DNA from: Pseudoalteromonas shioyasakiensis
GTDB taxonomy: Bacteria; Pseudomonadota; Gammaproteobacteria; Enterobacterales; Alteromonadaceae
DNA length: 64,000 nt
Assembly: GCF_019134595.1 (NCBI RefSeq)
Contig: NZ_CP077770.1
Span: 40,001 to 104,000, forward strand
Direction of reading: 5' to 3'
This document shows positions 1 to 9,621 of the stretch, in pieces; position 1 is the first letter of the stretch; every line of letters starts with the position of its first letter. The notes beneath the pieces were generated by a model. That model was not told the origin of the DNA. It saw only the letters and a list, made by a program, of their open reading frames with translations, and ran no database searches. The position numbers were made by a program, and so were the translations under genes.

Positions 1-2389
<2,389 letters not shown>

Positions 2390-2511
2390 ACAACGCCAAA
2401 CGCGTTTTATGACAGCGTAACAGACAGAAGTTAAGTTACTAAAGTAGACATTTACTTGATATCAGAATTCCAGATTTTAGTTAATTGCCAAGGCGATTAA
2501 CGAACCAAATT

Positions 2512-2631
2512 TGCTTGGTGACAATAGCGTTTTGGACCCACCTGACCCCATGCCGAACTCAGTAGTGAAACGAAACAGCGCCGATGATAGTGTGGCATTT
2601 GCCATGTGAAAGTAGGTCATCGCCAGGCTCC
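2512..2631 (+). rRNA. rrf: 5S ribosomal RNA
   Basis: A 120-base gene beginning TGCTTGGTGAC and ending CGCCAGGCTCC, whose ends pair as the 5S helix I. The internal ACCCACCTGACCCCATGCCGAACTCAG block is typical of gammaproteobacterial 5S. It lies 122 bases after the 23S gene, as expected for an rrn operon, and is followed directly by a terminator. No tRNA follows it. Confidence 0.97.
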
Positions 2632-2641
2632 AAATAAGAGA

Positions 2642-2672
2642 AAGCCCGATTCGAAAGAGTCGGGCTTTTTTG
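2642..2672 (+). terminator. rrn operon terminator
   Basis: The stem AAGCCCGA/TCGGGCTT with a ten-base loop is followed by a run of T, ten bases after 5S. This is a standard Rho-independent terminator ending the rrn operon. Confidence 0.9.
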
Positions 2673-2679
2673 CGTCTTG

Positions 2680-2719
2680 AGCTGTCAGCTGTCAGCTGTC
2701 AGCTTTCAGACGTCAGCTT
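2680..2719 (+). repeat. Heptanucleotide tandem repeat, AGCTGTC type
   Basis: Three perfect AGCTGTC units (2680-2700) are followed by two degenerate units and a partial one. Similar GTCAGCT heptads in the reverse orientation occur at 2924-2954. The array lies just past the rrn terminator and is non-coding. Confidence 0.85.
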
Positions 2720-2765
2720 AACTGTGGGGGTGCCATGTTCAGAGACTCCCTCAGCAACACCCCCC

Positions 2766-2831
2766 GTAGGAGGCACTTCAGTGCCGAATTCAGACCATAA
2801 CAAACATATTCATGGCTAAAGCCATTCCTAC
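2766..2831. repeat. Pair of REP-like palindromic units in opposite orientation
   Basis: The left unit starts GTAGGA and carries the hairpin GGCAC-TTCA-GTGCC followed by GAATTC. The right unit, read on the minus strand, starts GTAGGAA and carries GGCT-TT-AGCC followed by ATGAAT. Both share the layout GTAGGA, short hairpin, GAAT, and face each other like a BIME. No REP-associated transposase is visible in the window. Confidence 0.7.
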
Positions 2832-2842
2832 AAGTACACTTT

Positions 2843-2888
2843 GCCTAGAGCCTAGAGCCTAGAGCCTAGAGCCTAGAGCCTAGAGCCA
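2843..2888 (+). repeat. Heptanucleotide tandem repeat, GCCTAGA, six units
   Basis: Six perfect GCCTAGA units run from 2843 to 2884 with a partial seventh. The 7-bp period equals that of the AGCTGTC array upstream although the sequence differs. Six identical units suggest recent slippage. Confidence 0.9.
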
Positions 2889-2923
2889 GAGGAAGACGCA
2901 GTACCAAACACCCACATCGTGCG

Positions 2924-2954
2924 GCTGATCGCTGACGGCTGAAAGCTGATAGCT
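2924..2954 (-). repeat. Degenerate GCTGAnn heptad array, inverted relative to 2680-2719
   Basis: Four 7-bp units beginning GCTGA (2924, 2931, 2938, 2945) are followed by GCT. The reverse complement is the TCAGC type of heptad seen at 2680-2719, so the two arrays form an inverted pair about 210 bp apart. Confidence 0.7.
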
Positions 2955-2958
2955 CTGT

Positions 2959-2985
2959 GTTGGGTTTCGCTTCGCTCTACCCAAC
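2959..2985. repeat. REP-like hairpin GTTGGGT...ACCCAAC
   Basis: Seven-base perfect arms (2959-2965 and 2979-2985) flank a TTCGCTTCGCTCT loop. From memory, this GGGTTTCGCT..CTACCCAACC motif recurs between genes in several gammaproteobacteria. It has no T tail, so it is a repeat rather than a terminator. Confidence 0.65.
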
Positions 2986-2998
2986 CTTCGCCAGACCC

Positions 2999-3038
2999 TC
3001 TAACTTTACTCTTTCTAACTTTACTCTCGCTAACTAGC
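2999..3038 (+). repeat. 15-bp tandem repeat TCTAACTTTACTCTY
   Basis: Two nearly identical 15-bp units (2999-3013 and 3014-3028) are followed by a partial copy with the GCTAACTAGC core. It is the last of six repeat types packed between the rrn terminator and the next gene. The remaining 100 bases to 3140 hold only the promoter region of the lipoprotein gene. Confidence 0.75.
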
Positions 3039-3140
3039 AATTCGTGACCCAATTTACCCTTTGTTGCAATTTTAGTCTTGGTTTAGTACCTGAGCTATGT
3101 AAAACTATTTGCGTTTTTAAACCACAATCAGGTGACATGA

Positions 3141-4073
3141 ATGTCTCAAATAAAAGCTTGGAAACTTATTAGCCTGTTTTGTTTGGTAAGCTTGCTTATG
3201 GGCTGTGAGTCGAAAGAAGAGCAGCTGAAACAAACAATACAACAATCCATAGAAAAAGCTGAAGTTGAATTGAATCAACTTGGTAAAGCGCTTGATAATG
3301 GCTCTTTGCGTAATGCGACGATACTTAAACAATACGGCAAGGTGCTTGCTGAGCAGCAACCGCAACTTTCTGAGCTTGCCCGTGTAATTAGTCTTGATGC
3401 CACTCGTGAAGGGGCTATTTATTCAGGTCTTACACAACGCTTAGCAGATGTGAAGTCTACTTATCTAATACCCCCTTATGAAGATACTCTTCATCAACTT
3501 GATCTCATTCGTGATGCTGCCAAGCCATCGCTATTTCAAGATGCGCTTACTGATCCTATCAATATGCTTGCTGATATGTCGCAGGGGTCACTGGCGCGTG
3601 TTGGCGCAATTAGTGAGGCCGCTGAAGGTGAAAGTGTTGGCAACCAATTAGTTGGTAACCCTAACTATGGACAATGGCAAACGAATAGTAGCGGTACCAG
3701 CTTTTGGGTTTGGTACGGTATGTATCGCATGTTGGGTGATGTATTCGACCGAGTTGAGTATGGTCGCTGGAGCCGTCACAGAAAGTACAGCTATTACAAT
3801 GACTATGGCCGTTATCGTTATTCGAGCCCAAAACAGATTAAAGCACAACAAACGGTAGAGACACGTACACGTCAGTCTTATCAACGCCAAGGTAAACAAT
3901 TCACTAGTCCGTATGCCAAGAAGCGTAGTGGCGCATCTGGATTAAGCCGTAGCAGCTATACGCCGCCACGCACACGTAGTAGCTATGCTTCTAGCAGTAG
4001 TTACAGTAGAAGCTCTGGGTCATTACGTAACAGCTCGAGCAGAACATCACGTGGCATTAGCCGCGGTAAGTAG
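3141..4073 (+). CDS. Lipoprotein with Ser/Arg/Tyr-rich C-terminal tail
   Basis: A 310-residue protein with a lipoprotein signal peptide: hydrophobic segment, lipobox LLMGC, predicted acylated Cys22. Residues about 24-60 are charged and likely helical, the middle is ordinary globular sequence, and the last 110 residues are a low-complexity Tyr/Arg/Ser tail. The start has AGGTGA seven bases upstream. It is first in a same-strand run with DUF350, an aminopropyltransferase, DUF2170 and PspA, so it is probably the envelope-facing component of that membrane-stress system. The basic tail could bind anionic lipid, LPS or peptidoglycan (inference). I do not recognise a named family, and its position differs from E. 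coli yjfM. Family identity is uncertain, but the gene is clearly real. Confidence 0.85.
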   Translation: MSQIKAWKLISLFCLVSLLMGCESKEEQLKQTIQQSIEKAEVELNQLGKALDNGSLRNATILKQYGKVLAEQQPQLSELARVISLDATREGAIYSGLTQRLADVKSTYLIPPYEDTLHQLDLIRDAAKPSLFQDALTDPINMLADMSQGSLARVGAISEAAEGESVGNQLVGNPNYGQWQTNSSGTSFWVWYGMYRMLGDVFDRVEYGRWSRHRKYSYYNDYGRYRYSSPKQIKAQQTVETRTRQSYQRQGKQFTSPYAKKRSGASGLSRSSYTPPRTRSSYASSSSYSRSSGSLRNSSSRTSRGISRGK

Positions 4074-4103
4074 TGAAAAGAATAACCACCGGAGTTACAA
4101 CAC

Positions 4104-5003
4104 ATGTATGAATTTAATGGAATAACAACTTGGTCGTTGCAAGCTTTAGCAATCGACTTTGCAATCATTATCGCTTTATTTGTCAGCCTAAAATTTATCA
4201 AAGGCTGGGTATCTAATTTACACGCTAATGATGAAATAACTGAGCGTGACAATTTTGCTTTTGGTATTAGTTTTGCGGCTGGGCTTGTGGCACTTGCTAT
4301 TGTTTTAAGTGGCGTGAGCAGCGGCGCATTTGCACCGACTTTACAACAAGAAGCATTACAAATGCTAGGTTATGGTGTGATGGCGATTGTGCTTATCAAG
4401 CTAGGTCACTTCTTCCAAGACAAGGTAGCGCTTCGTAAAGTAAGCCTGCATGACGAAATTGTAAAAGGTAATGCGACTGCTGCATTGATTGATTTTGGCC
4501 ATGTGGTGAGTGTGGCTATTGTTATTCGCTCAGCTTTATTTTGGGTGGCAACGGAAGGCTGGCATGGTATTCCAATTGTGATCGCAGCTTTTGCCATTGG
4601 CAGTATTGCGATGCTTCTGATCAGTCAATATCGAGTGCAGTTATTCAAGCGTACTAATCGCAGTGGTGATTGCTTACAGCAAGCGGTTATTGACGGTAAC
4701 TTAGCAGTAGGTATTCGTTATGCTGGCTTTTTAGTGGGTAGTGCATTGGCATTAACGGCTGCATCAGGTATTGCTCCTTATGCGGCTGACAACATTGTAG
4801 CTAGTTTAGGTTACTGGGCATTAAGTGCTGCAGTGAGTTTAGTCGCCTTCATTTTACTACACTTAGTGACTATCAAAATCATCCTATCTGGTTGTGATAT
4901 TTCAGATGAAGTGAACCGCCAGAAGAACGTGGGTGTAGCTGCTATCTCTGCAGCAATCTCATTTGCGATTGGTTCGACTATGGCAACCTTGTTAGGTGCC
5001 TAA
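4104..5003 (+). CDS. Double DUF350 (YjfL-type) inner-membrane protein
   Basis: A 299-residue hydrophobic protein with about eight membrane segments arranged as two tandem DUF350 units (about residues 1-140 and 145-299). Each unit starts with a helix and carries a conserved acidic/charged segment such as LHDEIVKGN and SDEVNRQKN. E. coli YjfL is a single unit of about 130 residues, so this is a duplicated or fused form. GGAG lies nine bases before the start. The next gene begins five bases after the stop, suggesting translational coupling. DUF350 proteins recur beside PspA and polyamine enzymes and are assigned to membrane-stress clusters. The biochemical role is unknown. Confidence 0.9.
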   Translation: MYEFNGITTWSLQALAIDFAIIIALFVSLKFIKGWVSNLHANDEITERDNFAFGISFAAGLVALAIVLSGVSSGAFAPTLQQEALQMLGYGVMAIVLIKLGHFFQDKVALRKVSLHDEIVKGNATAALIDFGHVVSVAIVIRSALFWVATEGWHGIPIVIAAFAIGSIAMLLISQYRVQLFKRTNRSGDCLQQAVIDGNLAVGIRYAGFLVGSALALTAASGIAPYAADNIVASLGYWALSAAVSLVAFILLHLVTIKIILSGCDISDEVNRQKNVGVAAISAAISFAIGSTMATLLGA

Positions 5004-5007
5004 TTAA

Positions 5008-6729
5008 GTGTCTACTACAACAAGCGCCCCAAGTAGAGCCAATCTACTTGGGCATGACTTTCTATTAATAACAGTTATGGCCGTACTCGCTGGGTGCGGC
5101 CTTATTTATGAATACTTGCTATCTCATTATGCCGGTCGTGTCTTAGGCTCAGTCGAGAGTGCCATTTATGCCATGATTGGTACCATGATTGTGGCTATGG
5201 GTATCGGTGCCTTTTTAGCGCGATGGTTTAAAGATGCGTTTACTGCTTTCGCGTGGCTAGAGAGTATTATTGCTTTGGTCGGCATGGGCTGTATTTTAGC
5301 GATAGCGAGTGTTATCGCTGTGAGTTATTCATTACCGCATATCTTCTCTGAAATTTTCAACTTGCCTGCAGATACCGTACTTAACGGCTATGTATTTGAA
5401 AAGCTACAAGAGTGGTCTCGTTTTTTACCCTATGTGTTTGGTCTATTACTTGGGCTATTAATTGGTATGGAGATCCCGCTAATTGCGCGTATTCGCCAGC
5501 AAGTCTATGGCCGCTTTTTAGAAAATAATGCGGGAACTATTTACGGGGCGGATTATATCGGTGCCGGTGTCGGTGCTGCGATTTGGGTGAGCATTATGCT
5601 CGCAATGCCAATTATGCAAGCAGCAGCTTGGACGGCGTTGTTTAATATTATTGCTGGTCTCGTGTTTTTATGGCGCTATCATCAACATGTTCGCTTCGCT
5701 AAGCTACTGTTAGTTTGCCATGTGCTGTTGTTGGTGTTTTTTGCATTTGTGCTCGTGCTTGGCACCAGTTGGATGAAAAATCTAAGCAATGTTTTATACA
5801 AAGATAAAGTTATCTACTCGCAAGCAACTAAGTATCAGCACCTAGTTTTAACTGAGCGTTTGAGCCGCAATCAGCCCAATGCAATTACCGATCTTTACCT
5901 CAATGGCCGTTTACAATTTTCAAGTGTGGATGAGCAAATTTATCATTCTATGCTTGTCTATCCTGCTATGTTGGCTTCAAATCGTCATGACCGCGTGTTG
6001 ATCATCGGGGGTGGTGATGGGCTTGCACTTCGTGATGTTTTGAAGTGGCCAGTAGAGCATGTCACCTTGGTTGACTTAGATGGTCAGCTGTTAAACTTAT
6101 TTGGTAATGATGTCGGCGACTATGATGCGCCAGAGAAAATCAGAACACGTTTAACAGCGCTAAATAAGCACTCTATGAGCGATCCTCGCGCTGATATTCG
6201 TATTGCAGATGCCTTTTTAGAAGTCGAAGCAATGCTTGCCAAAGGCGAGCGCTTTGACACCATTTTAATTGACCTACCAGACCCTAATCACCCAGATCTT
6301 AATAAGATGTACAGTGATTATTTTTATAATCATGTGCGTCAGTTGTTGGCACCTGATGGGGCTGTGGCCGTGCAATCAACATCGCCTTATCATGCGAAGA
6401 AAGCATTTTTAAGTATTGCTAAAACAATGAAAGCTGCTGGCTTTGGTTATGTTGAGCAATACCAACAAAATATTCCTTCGTTCGGTCAATGGGGTTGGAC
6501 TATCGCAACCACCGCTGGTAAATCAGCAAGTCAGCGAATTCGCGAAACGAACGAATTACCGGTGCCATCTCGTTGGGTAAGTAAAGAATATTTACTGGCT
6601 TCTTTTGTGTTTCCGAATCATTTTTTTGAACAAGTAAACACGATTGAAGTCAATAGATTAGGTTCTGGAACCTTATATGATTATTACCGCCAAGCGTGGC
6701 AAGTTGAAACCGAATTGTACAAAAATTGA
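5008..6729 (+). CDS. Membrane-fused polyamine aminopropyltransferase (spermidine synthase-like)
   Basis: A 573-residue protein. Residues 1-260 carry about seven membrane helices and residues 265-520 a spermidine-synthase domain. The decarboxylated-SAM/SAM binding motif IIGGGDG is at 332-338, followed by an acidic strand end (TLVDLDG) and the catalytic LIDLPDPNHPDLNKMYS loop typical of SpeE. The start is GTG at 5008, just after the DUF350 stop. The family transfers an aminopropyl group from decarboxylated SAM to an amine; membrane-fused members are poorly characterised, and the acceptor could be a polyamine or a membrane-linked amine (inference). E. coli yjf clusters instead carry an ATP-grasp glutathionylspermidine synthase-like gene, so this is a variant of the same polyamine theme. 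Confidence 0.9.
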   Translation: MSTTTSAPSRANLLGHDFLLITVMAVLAGCGLIYEYLLSHYAGRVLGSVESAIYAMIGTMIVAMGIGAFLARWFKDAFTAFAWLESIIALVGMGCILAIASVIAVSYSLPHIFSEIFNLPADTVLNGYVFEKLQEWSRFLPYVFGLLLGLLIGMEIPLIARIRQQVYGRFLENNAGTIYGADYIGAGVGAAIWVSIMLAMPIMQAAAWTALFNIIAGLVFLWRYHQHVRFAKLLLVCHVLLLVFFAFVLVLGTSWMKNLSNVLYKDKVIYSQATKYQHLVLTERLSRNQPNAITDLYLNGRLQFSSVDEQIYHSMLVYPAMLASNRHDRVLIIGGGDGLALRDVLKWPVEHVTLVDLDGQLLNLFGNDVGDYDAPEKIRTRLTALNKHSMSDPRADIRIADAFLEVEAMLAKGERFDTILIDLPDPNHPDLNKMYSDYFYNHVRQLLAPDGAVAVQSTSPYHAKKAFLSIAKTMKAAGFGYVEQYQQNIPSFGQWGWTIATTAGKSASQRIRETNELPVPSRWVSKEYLLASFVFPNHFFEQVNTIEVNRLGSGTLYDYYRQAWQVETELYKN

Positions 6730-6741
6730 TATTTTATAGTT

Positions 6742-6788
6742 GACATAATATGTCGGCTATGCAAATCTTAACTCAGACATAATATGTC
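6742..6788. promoter_or_regulatory. Twin palindromic operator-like sites with overlapping -35
   Basis: Two identical copies of the 13-bp palindrome GACATAATATGTC lie at 6742-6754 and 6776-6788, 34 bp apart (about three helical turns). The first overlaps a perfect TTGACA (6740-6745). The second ends 20 bases before the DUF2170 start. This layout suggests a repressor-controlled internal promoter driving the DUF2170-PspA part of the operon. The cognate regulator is unknown, and the -10 element is not clear. Confidence 0.6.
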
Positions 6789-6808
6789 AAAACGTAAAAA
6801 GGTGAGAC

Positions 6809-7222
6809 ATGGAATTAAATGAACTATCAATCAAACTGGCTTCTTTTGAAACAGAAGGTGTGAGCTTTGAGTCTTTCTTGATTGCCAACGAAGGTGAACA
6901 AGATGTGTTACAAGTTATCGTCGATGGGAATGATGAGTTACCTATCTTTGTTACTCAAACAGAAGAGCAATTACTGTGTATTAGCTACCTGTTTGCTGAA
7001 AACGAAGTACAAGCAGATATGCGTAATGAGTTAAACGAAACGTTACTACGTTTAAATGTGCCAATTCCATTAAGCGCATTTGCAAAAATTGATGATAAAT
7101 ACGCTATTTTTGGCGCGCTATCGGTTAATTCATCGTTTGATGATATTACCCATGAGTTGGTAACACTGGCTGACAATGCGATTGATGCACTTGAAGCCGT
7201 GACCATTTATTTAAACGATTAA
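6809..7222 (+). CDS. yjfI: DUF2170 (YjfI family) protein
   Basis: A 137-residue acidic cytoplasmic protein without signal or membrane segments. It has the pattern of DUF2170/YjfI, including the FAKIDDKYAIFGALS strand-turn and the ITHELVTLADNAIDALE helix near the C-terminus. AAGGTGAG precedes the start. It lies 24 bases before the PspA-family gene, the same yjfI-yjfJ order as in E. coli. It is probably a PspA partner or regulator in membrane-stress response (context inference); no catalytic residues are recognisable. Confidence 0.88.
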   Translation: MELNELSIKLASFETEGVSFESFLIANEGEQDVLQVIVDGNDELPIFVTQTEEQLLCISYLFAENEVQADMRNELNETLLRLNVPIPLSAFAKIDDKYAIFGALSVNSSFDDITHELVTLADNAIDALEAVTIYLND

Positions 7223-7246
7223 TTAGCAATTTCTGGAGTTAAGATT

Positions 7247-7939
7247 ATGAGTATTTTAAAGAAACTATTTACAGCTGTACGTGGTGGCGCTCGTGAAGCA
7301 GGACAAGCAGTTGTTGATGCAAACGGTATCCGTATCTTTGAACAAGAAATTGCTGATGCACAAAATGCCTTACAACGCGCTAAGAAAAGCCTTACCGAAG
7401 TAATGGCAAAAGAGATGCAAACGAAGCGTAAAATTAGCGCACTAGATGCATCAATTGCAGAACATGAAGCGTATGCAGGCCAAGCACTTGAAAAAGGCAA
7501 TGAAGCTCTTGCATTAGAAATCGCAGAAAAAATCGGTGATTTTGAAGCTGAGAAAGCAGAGCACGAAGAAGTTTTAGCTGGTTTTAGTAACCACATTGTG
7601 CAACTAAAGCAGCAAGTTAAAGAAGCTGAAAAGTCGATTAAAGAAAACCAACGTCAATTAACAATGGTTAAAACGACAGAAAGTGTTCAGCAAGCAACAA
7701 TGGCTGTAAACAGCACGCTGAATACTAATAGCTCATCAATGACATCAGCACGTGAGTCTCTAGAGCGTATTAAACAACGCCAGCAAGACCGCCAAGACCA
7801 GTTAGGTGCGGCTAAGCAACTAGAAGCTGATACTAACGGCGACGATTTAAAAGCAAAAATGGCTGAAGCGGGTATTGGTGATACCAACCCGAAAAGCGCG
7901 GATATTTTGGCGCGTATTAAAGCAAAACAAAATAGCTAA
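7247..7939 (+). CDS. yjfJ: PspA/IM30 family protein (YjfJ type)
   Basis: A 230-residue protein that is almost entirely helical and coiled coil (about residues 25-145), with an N-terminal amphipathic helix typical of PspA/Vipp1/IM30. A basic, Gln-rich helix around 165-190 and an Ala/Lys C-terminal helix follow. Family members are ESCRT-III relatives that polymerise on stressed inner membrane. The GGAGTT ribosome site is well placed. This copy is embedded with YjfI, DUF350 and a polyamine enzyme rather than with pspBC and pspF, so it belongs to the YjfJ branch. A hairpin terminator follows directly. Confidence 0.93.
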   Translation: MSILKKLFTAVRGGAREAGQAVVDANGIRIFEQEIADAQNALQRAKKSLTEVMAKEMQTKRKISALDASIAEHEAYAGQALEKGNEALALEIAEKIGDFEAEKAEHEEVLAGFSNHIVQLKQQVKEAEKSIKENQRQLTMVKTTESVQQATMAVNSTLNTNSSSMTSARESLERIKQRQQDRQDQLGAAKQLEADTNGDDLKAKMAEAGIGDTNPKSADILARIKAKQNS

Positions 7940-7960
7940 TCAGTTAACACAAAGACAAAA

Positions 7961-7989
7961 GGTAACCCACTCACTGGGTTACCTTTTTT
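7961..7989 (+). terminator. Terminator between pspA-like and DUF2491 genes
   Basis: The perfect stem GGTAACCCA/TGGGTTACC with a five-base loop is followed by TTTTTT. It separates the yjfIJ part from the DUF2491 gene 21 bases later. The downstream genes therefore depend on read-through or on a promoter inside this short gap. Confidence 0.85.
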
Positions 7990-8010
7990 GCTTCAACAAG
8001 GAGTCAGCCA

Positions 8011-8649
8011 ATGTTTAACTTTTTCAAATCTAAAAAAGCCCCAGAGCGTCAGCTTACTGATCCAAGCCAATTACTTGTTGGTGATATGCTAACTGTGATT
8101 GATTCGTTCGCCTACCCAAGCTGGTTAAAAGGACAGACACTGCGAGTTACTGATGTGCAAACGTATCAGTACCAACGTAGTGCAGAGTATGAGTTGGTAC
8201 TCGAAAGCGAATCGGGCCAAGTGGTGTTTTTGCAAATTGAGTCAGATGACGGTGAACAGTGGGCAAACTTTGCGATCAAAATTCAACGTGATGATGTTGA
8301 TGAGATTTTTACCCTTGATGAGTTCGCACGTATTTTTGATGAAGACGAATTAACGGCAATTAACGTGCAAAATAGTCCGGAGCGTTTTAGTCACTTCCTA
8401 GCATCGAGTTACAAACAATCAGAAGCACCTTATGTGTGTTACTTCCATAATAAGGACTACCGCAATAAGCCTTTACCTCGTTATGAAGATGAAGGCGGTG
8501 AACCGTGTGAAATGATCTGTTTAAGCTCTGATGATGAATCGCATAGTTTAAATATTGAGATTTGGGAAGGCGGTGAAACAGAAGTATCACTGACGTTAAC
8601 CAGACCAATTAGCGATATTGTTGACTTATTTCCTGGGGATGCCAAGTGA
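8011..8649 (+). CDS. yjfK: DUF2491 (YjfK family) protein
   Basis: A 212-residue acidic cytoplasmic protein. The FxSKKAPER opening, the SQLLVGDMLTVIDSF strand segment and a C-terminal EIWEGGETEVSLTL region fit the DUF2491/YjfK family. AAGGAG lies nine bases before the ATG. E. coli yjfK likewise follows the PspA-like yjfJ. The last four bases overlap the start of the next gene (GTGA), indicating coupled translation. Molecular function is unknown; context places it in the PspA-linked membrane-stress module. Confidence 0.87.
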   Translation: MFNFFKSKKAPERQLTDPSQLLVGDMLTVIDSFAYPSWLKGQTLRVTDVQTYQYQRSAEYELVLESESGQVVFLQIESDDGEQWANFAIKIQRDDVDEIFTLDEFARIFDEDELTAINVQNSPERFSHFLASSYKQSEAPYVCYFHNKDYRNKPLPRYEDEGGEPCEMICLSSDDESHSLNIEIWEGGETEVSLTLTRPISDIVDLFPGDAK

Positions 8650-8963
8650 GTGATGCAAAAGCCAAATGGCAGCGTCAGGAGCAAGCCGTTAGAGCCACGC
8701 AAATGGCGTTTGATTTAAGCTCTGAAGTGCAAAAATCAATTAAGAAGCAAGCCATTGACCAAGAGCTTACGCCATCAGATATGATCCGTAAGATTTTGGA
8801 GCTCGACGTTAAGTCAAAAAAAACCAGACAGCGTTTATCGTTTAACTTAAATGATGAAGAGATTGCCTTATTGGCTGAGCGGTTTGGTGTTACTGCTGAT
8901 GATAAGCGTGCTGTGAAGCAGCGCGTGGCTGAATTACTCATTGAACACAGTAAAAAAAGCTAA
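8646..8963 (+). CDS. Small basic protein, possible ribbon-helix-helix-like
   Basis: A 105-residue protein with a GTG start inside the DUF2491 stop region. It is rich in Lys, Arg and Gln. The segment AFDLSSEVQKSIKKQAIDQELTPSDM resembles a strand followed by two helices, as in ribbon-helix-helix DNA-binding proteins. A second similar segment (SFNLNDEEIALLAERFGV) follows from about residue 60. It could therefore be a tandem RHH regulator of the operon and might recognise the twin palindromes at 6742-6788 (speculative). I do not recognise a named family. Confidence 0.75.
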   Translation: MSDAKAKWQRQEQAVRATQMAFDLSSEVQKSIKKQAIDQELTPSDMIRKILELDVKSKKTRQRLSFNLNDEEIALLAERFGVTADDKRAVKQRVAELLIEHSKKS

Positions 8964-9022
8964 GGTTTTGCCTTTACTTCTTTAAGCCCTTACACTGAGA
9001 CTAGATGTTTTAAAGAAGTGGC

Positions 9023-9214
9023 ATGACTGTGGATATTATTTTACTTGCGTATTTAGTTATTTTTGCATTATTTGGTACTGCAGCAAGTTACTTTGTTCGC
9101 TACATTTATGCTTACTGGGTGCATAATACAATGCAGGTTAAGTACATATATAAGGCCGGGATTTGTATCATCAGCGTGGTGATAGTCTCCGGCCTTATTG
9201 CATTGTTTACTTAA
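9023..9214 (+). CDS. Small two-helix membrane protein
   Basis: A 63-residue protein with two clear membrane segments (about residues 5-27 and 43-62) and a short Tyr/Arg-containing loop. A purine-rich AAAGAAGTGG precedes the ATG. It lies 59 bases after the basic protein gene on the same strand and overlaps the end of the convergent lipoprotein gene by eight bases. The composition argues for a real membrane protein. Its 3' third also folds into a long RNA hairpin (arms TAAGGCCGG at 9151-9159 and its complement at 9189-9197), which may serve as the operon end. No family recognised. Confidence 0.55.
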   Translation: MTVDIILLAYLVIFALFGTAASYFVRYIYAYWVHNTMQVKYIYKAGICIISVVIVSGLIALFT

Positions 9215-9608
9215 TCTCGATTGCTTGGCACTGCTGTGAAATACACAGCGATTGTACCGGCAGAACTGGTGAGCAATCGTTAACAGTTAATGCTTGATCA
9301 GATGACTTCTCAGCCGCTGTAATTCGCTCTGCAAGTTGCTCAGCTTGCTCTTGTGTGTTGTTTAACGTTGAATAGACCACATAGCGACTTGGGCCACCAC
9401 ATGCTCGCTCACCAACTTCTAACACTTTACATTGAAAGCTCGCAGTACAGCTATTATTGCTAACGATATCGTTCAGCTGATCGTTTAAATCACCTAAATC
9501 AACGCGCGCAGAACTACCCGACGTTGTTGTTTCGCAACCGCTTAAAGCAATACTTGCTAATACAGTTGTGGTGATGAAAAGTTTCTTGAAAATCGATGAA
9601 CGAACCAT
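9207..9608 (-). CDS. Small lipoprotein, paralogue of its upstream neighbour
   Basis: A 133-residue protein with a signal peptide and the lipobox ALSGC (Cys about 25). The mature part has SCTASFQCKVLEVGERACGGPSR and a C-terminal SLCISQQC, giving six cysteines that could form disulphides in the periplasm. The next gene on the same strand encodes the same SxQCKVLxVGxRACGGPS and VVYST core, so the pair arose by tandem duplication. Function unknown; the spacing of 13 bases indicates one transcription unit. Confidence 0.83.
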   Translation of the reverse strand: MVRSSIFKKLFITTTVLASIALSGCETTTSGSSARVDLGDLNDQLNDIVSNNSCTASFQCKVLEVGERACGGPSRYVVYSTLNNTQEQAEQLAERITAAEKSSDQALTVNDCSPVLPVQSLCISQQCQAIEIK

Positions 9609-9621
9609 TATTGCTTATTCC

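Noticed and set aside
2680..3038. Possible CRISPR array in the repeat patchwork
   Set aside because: Units are 7-15 bp in direct contact, without spacers or cas genes.
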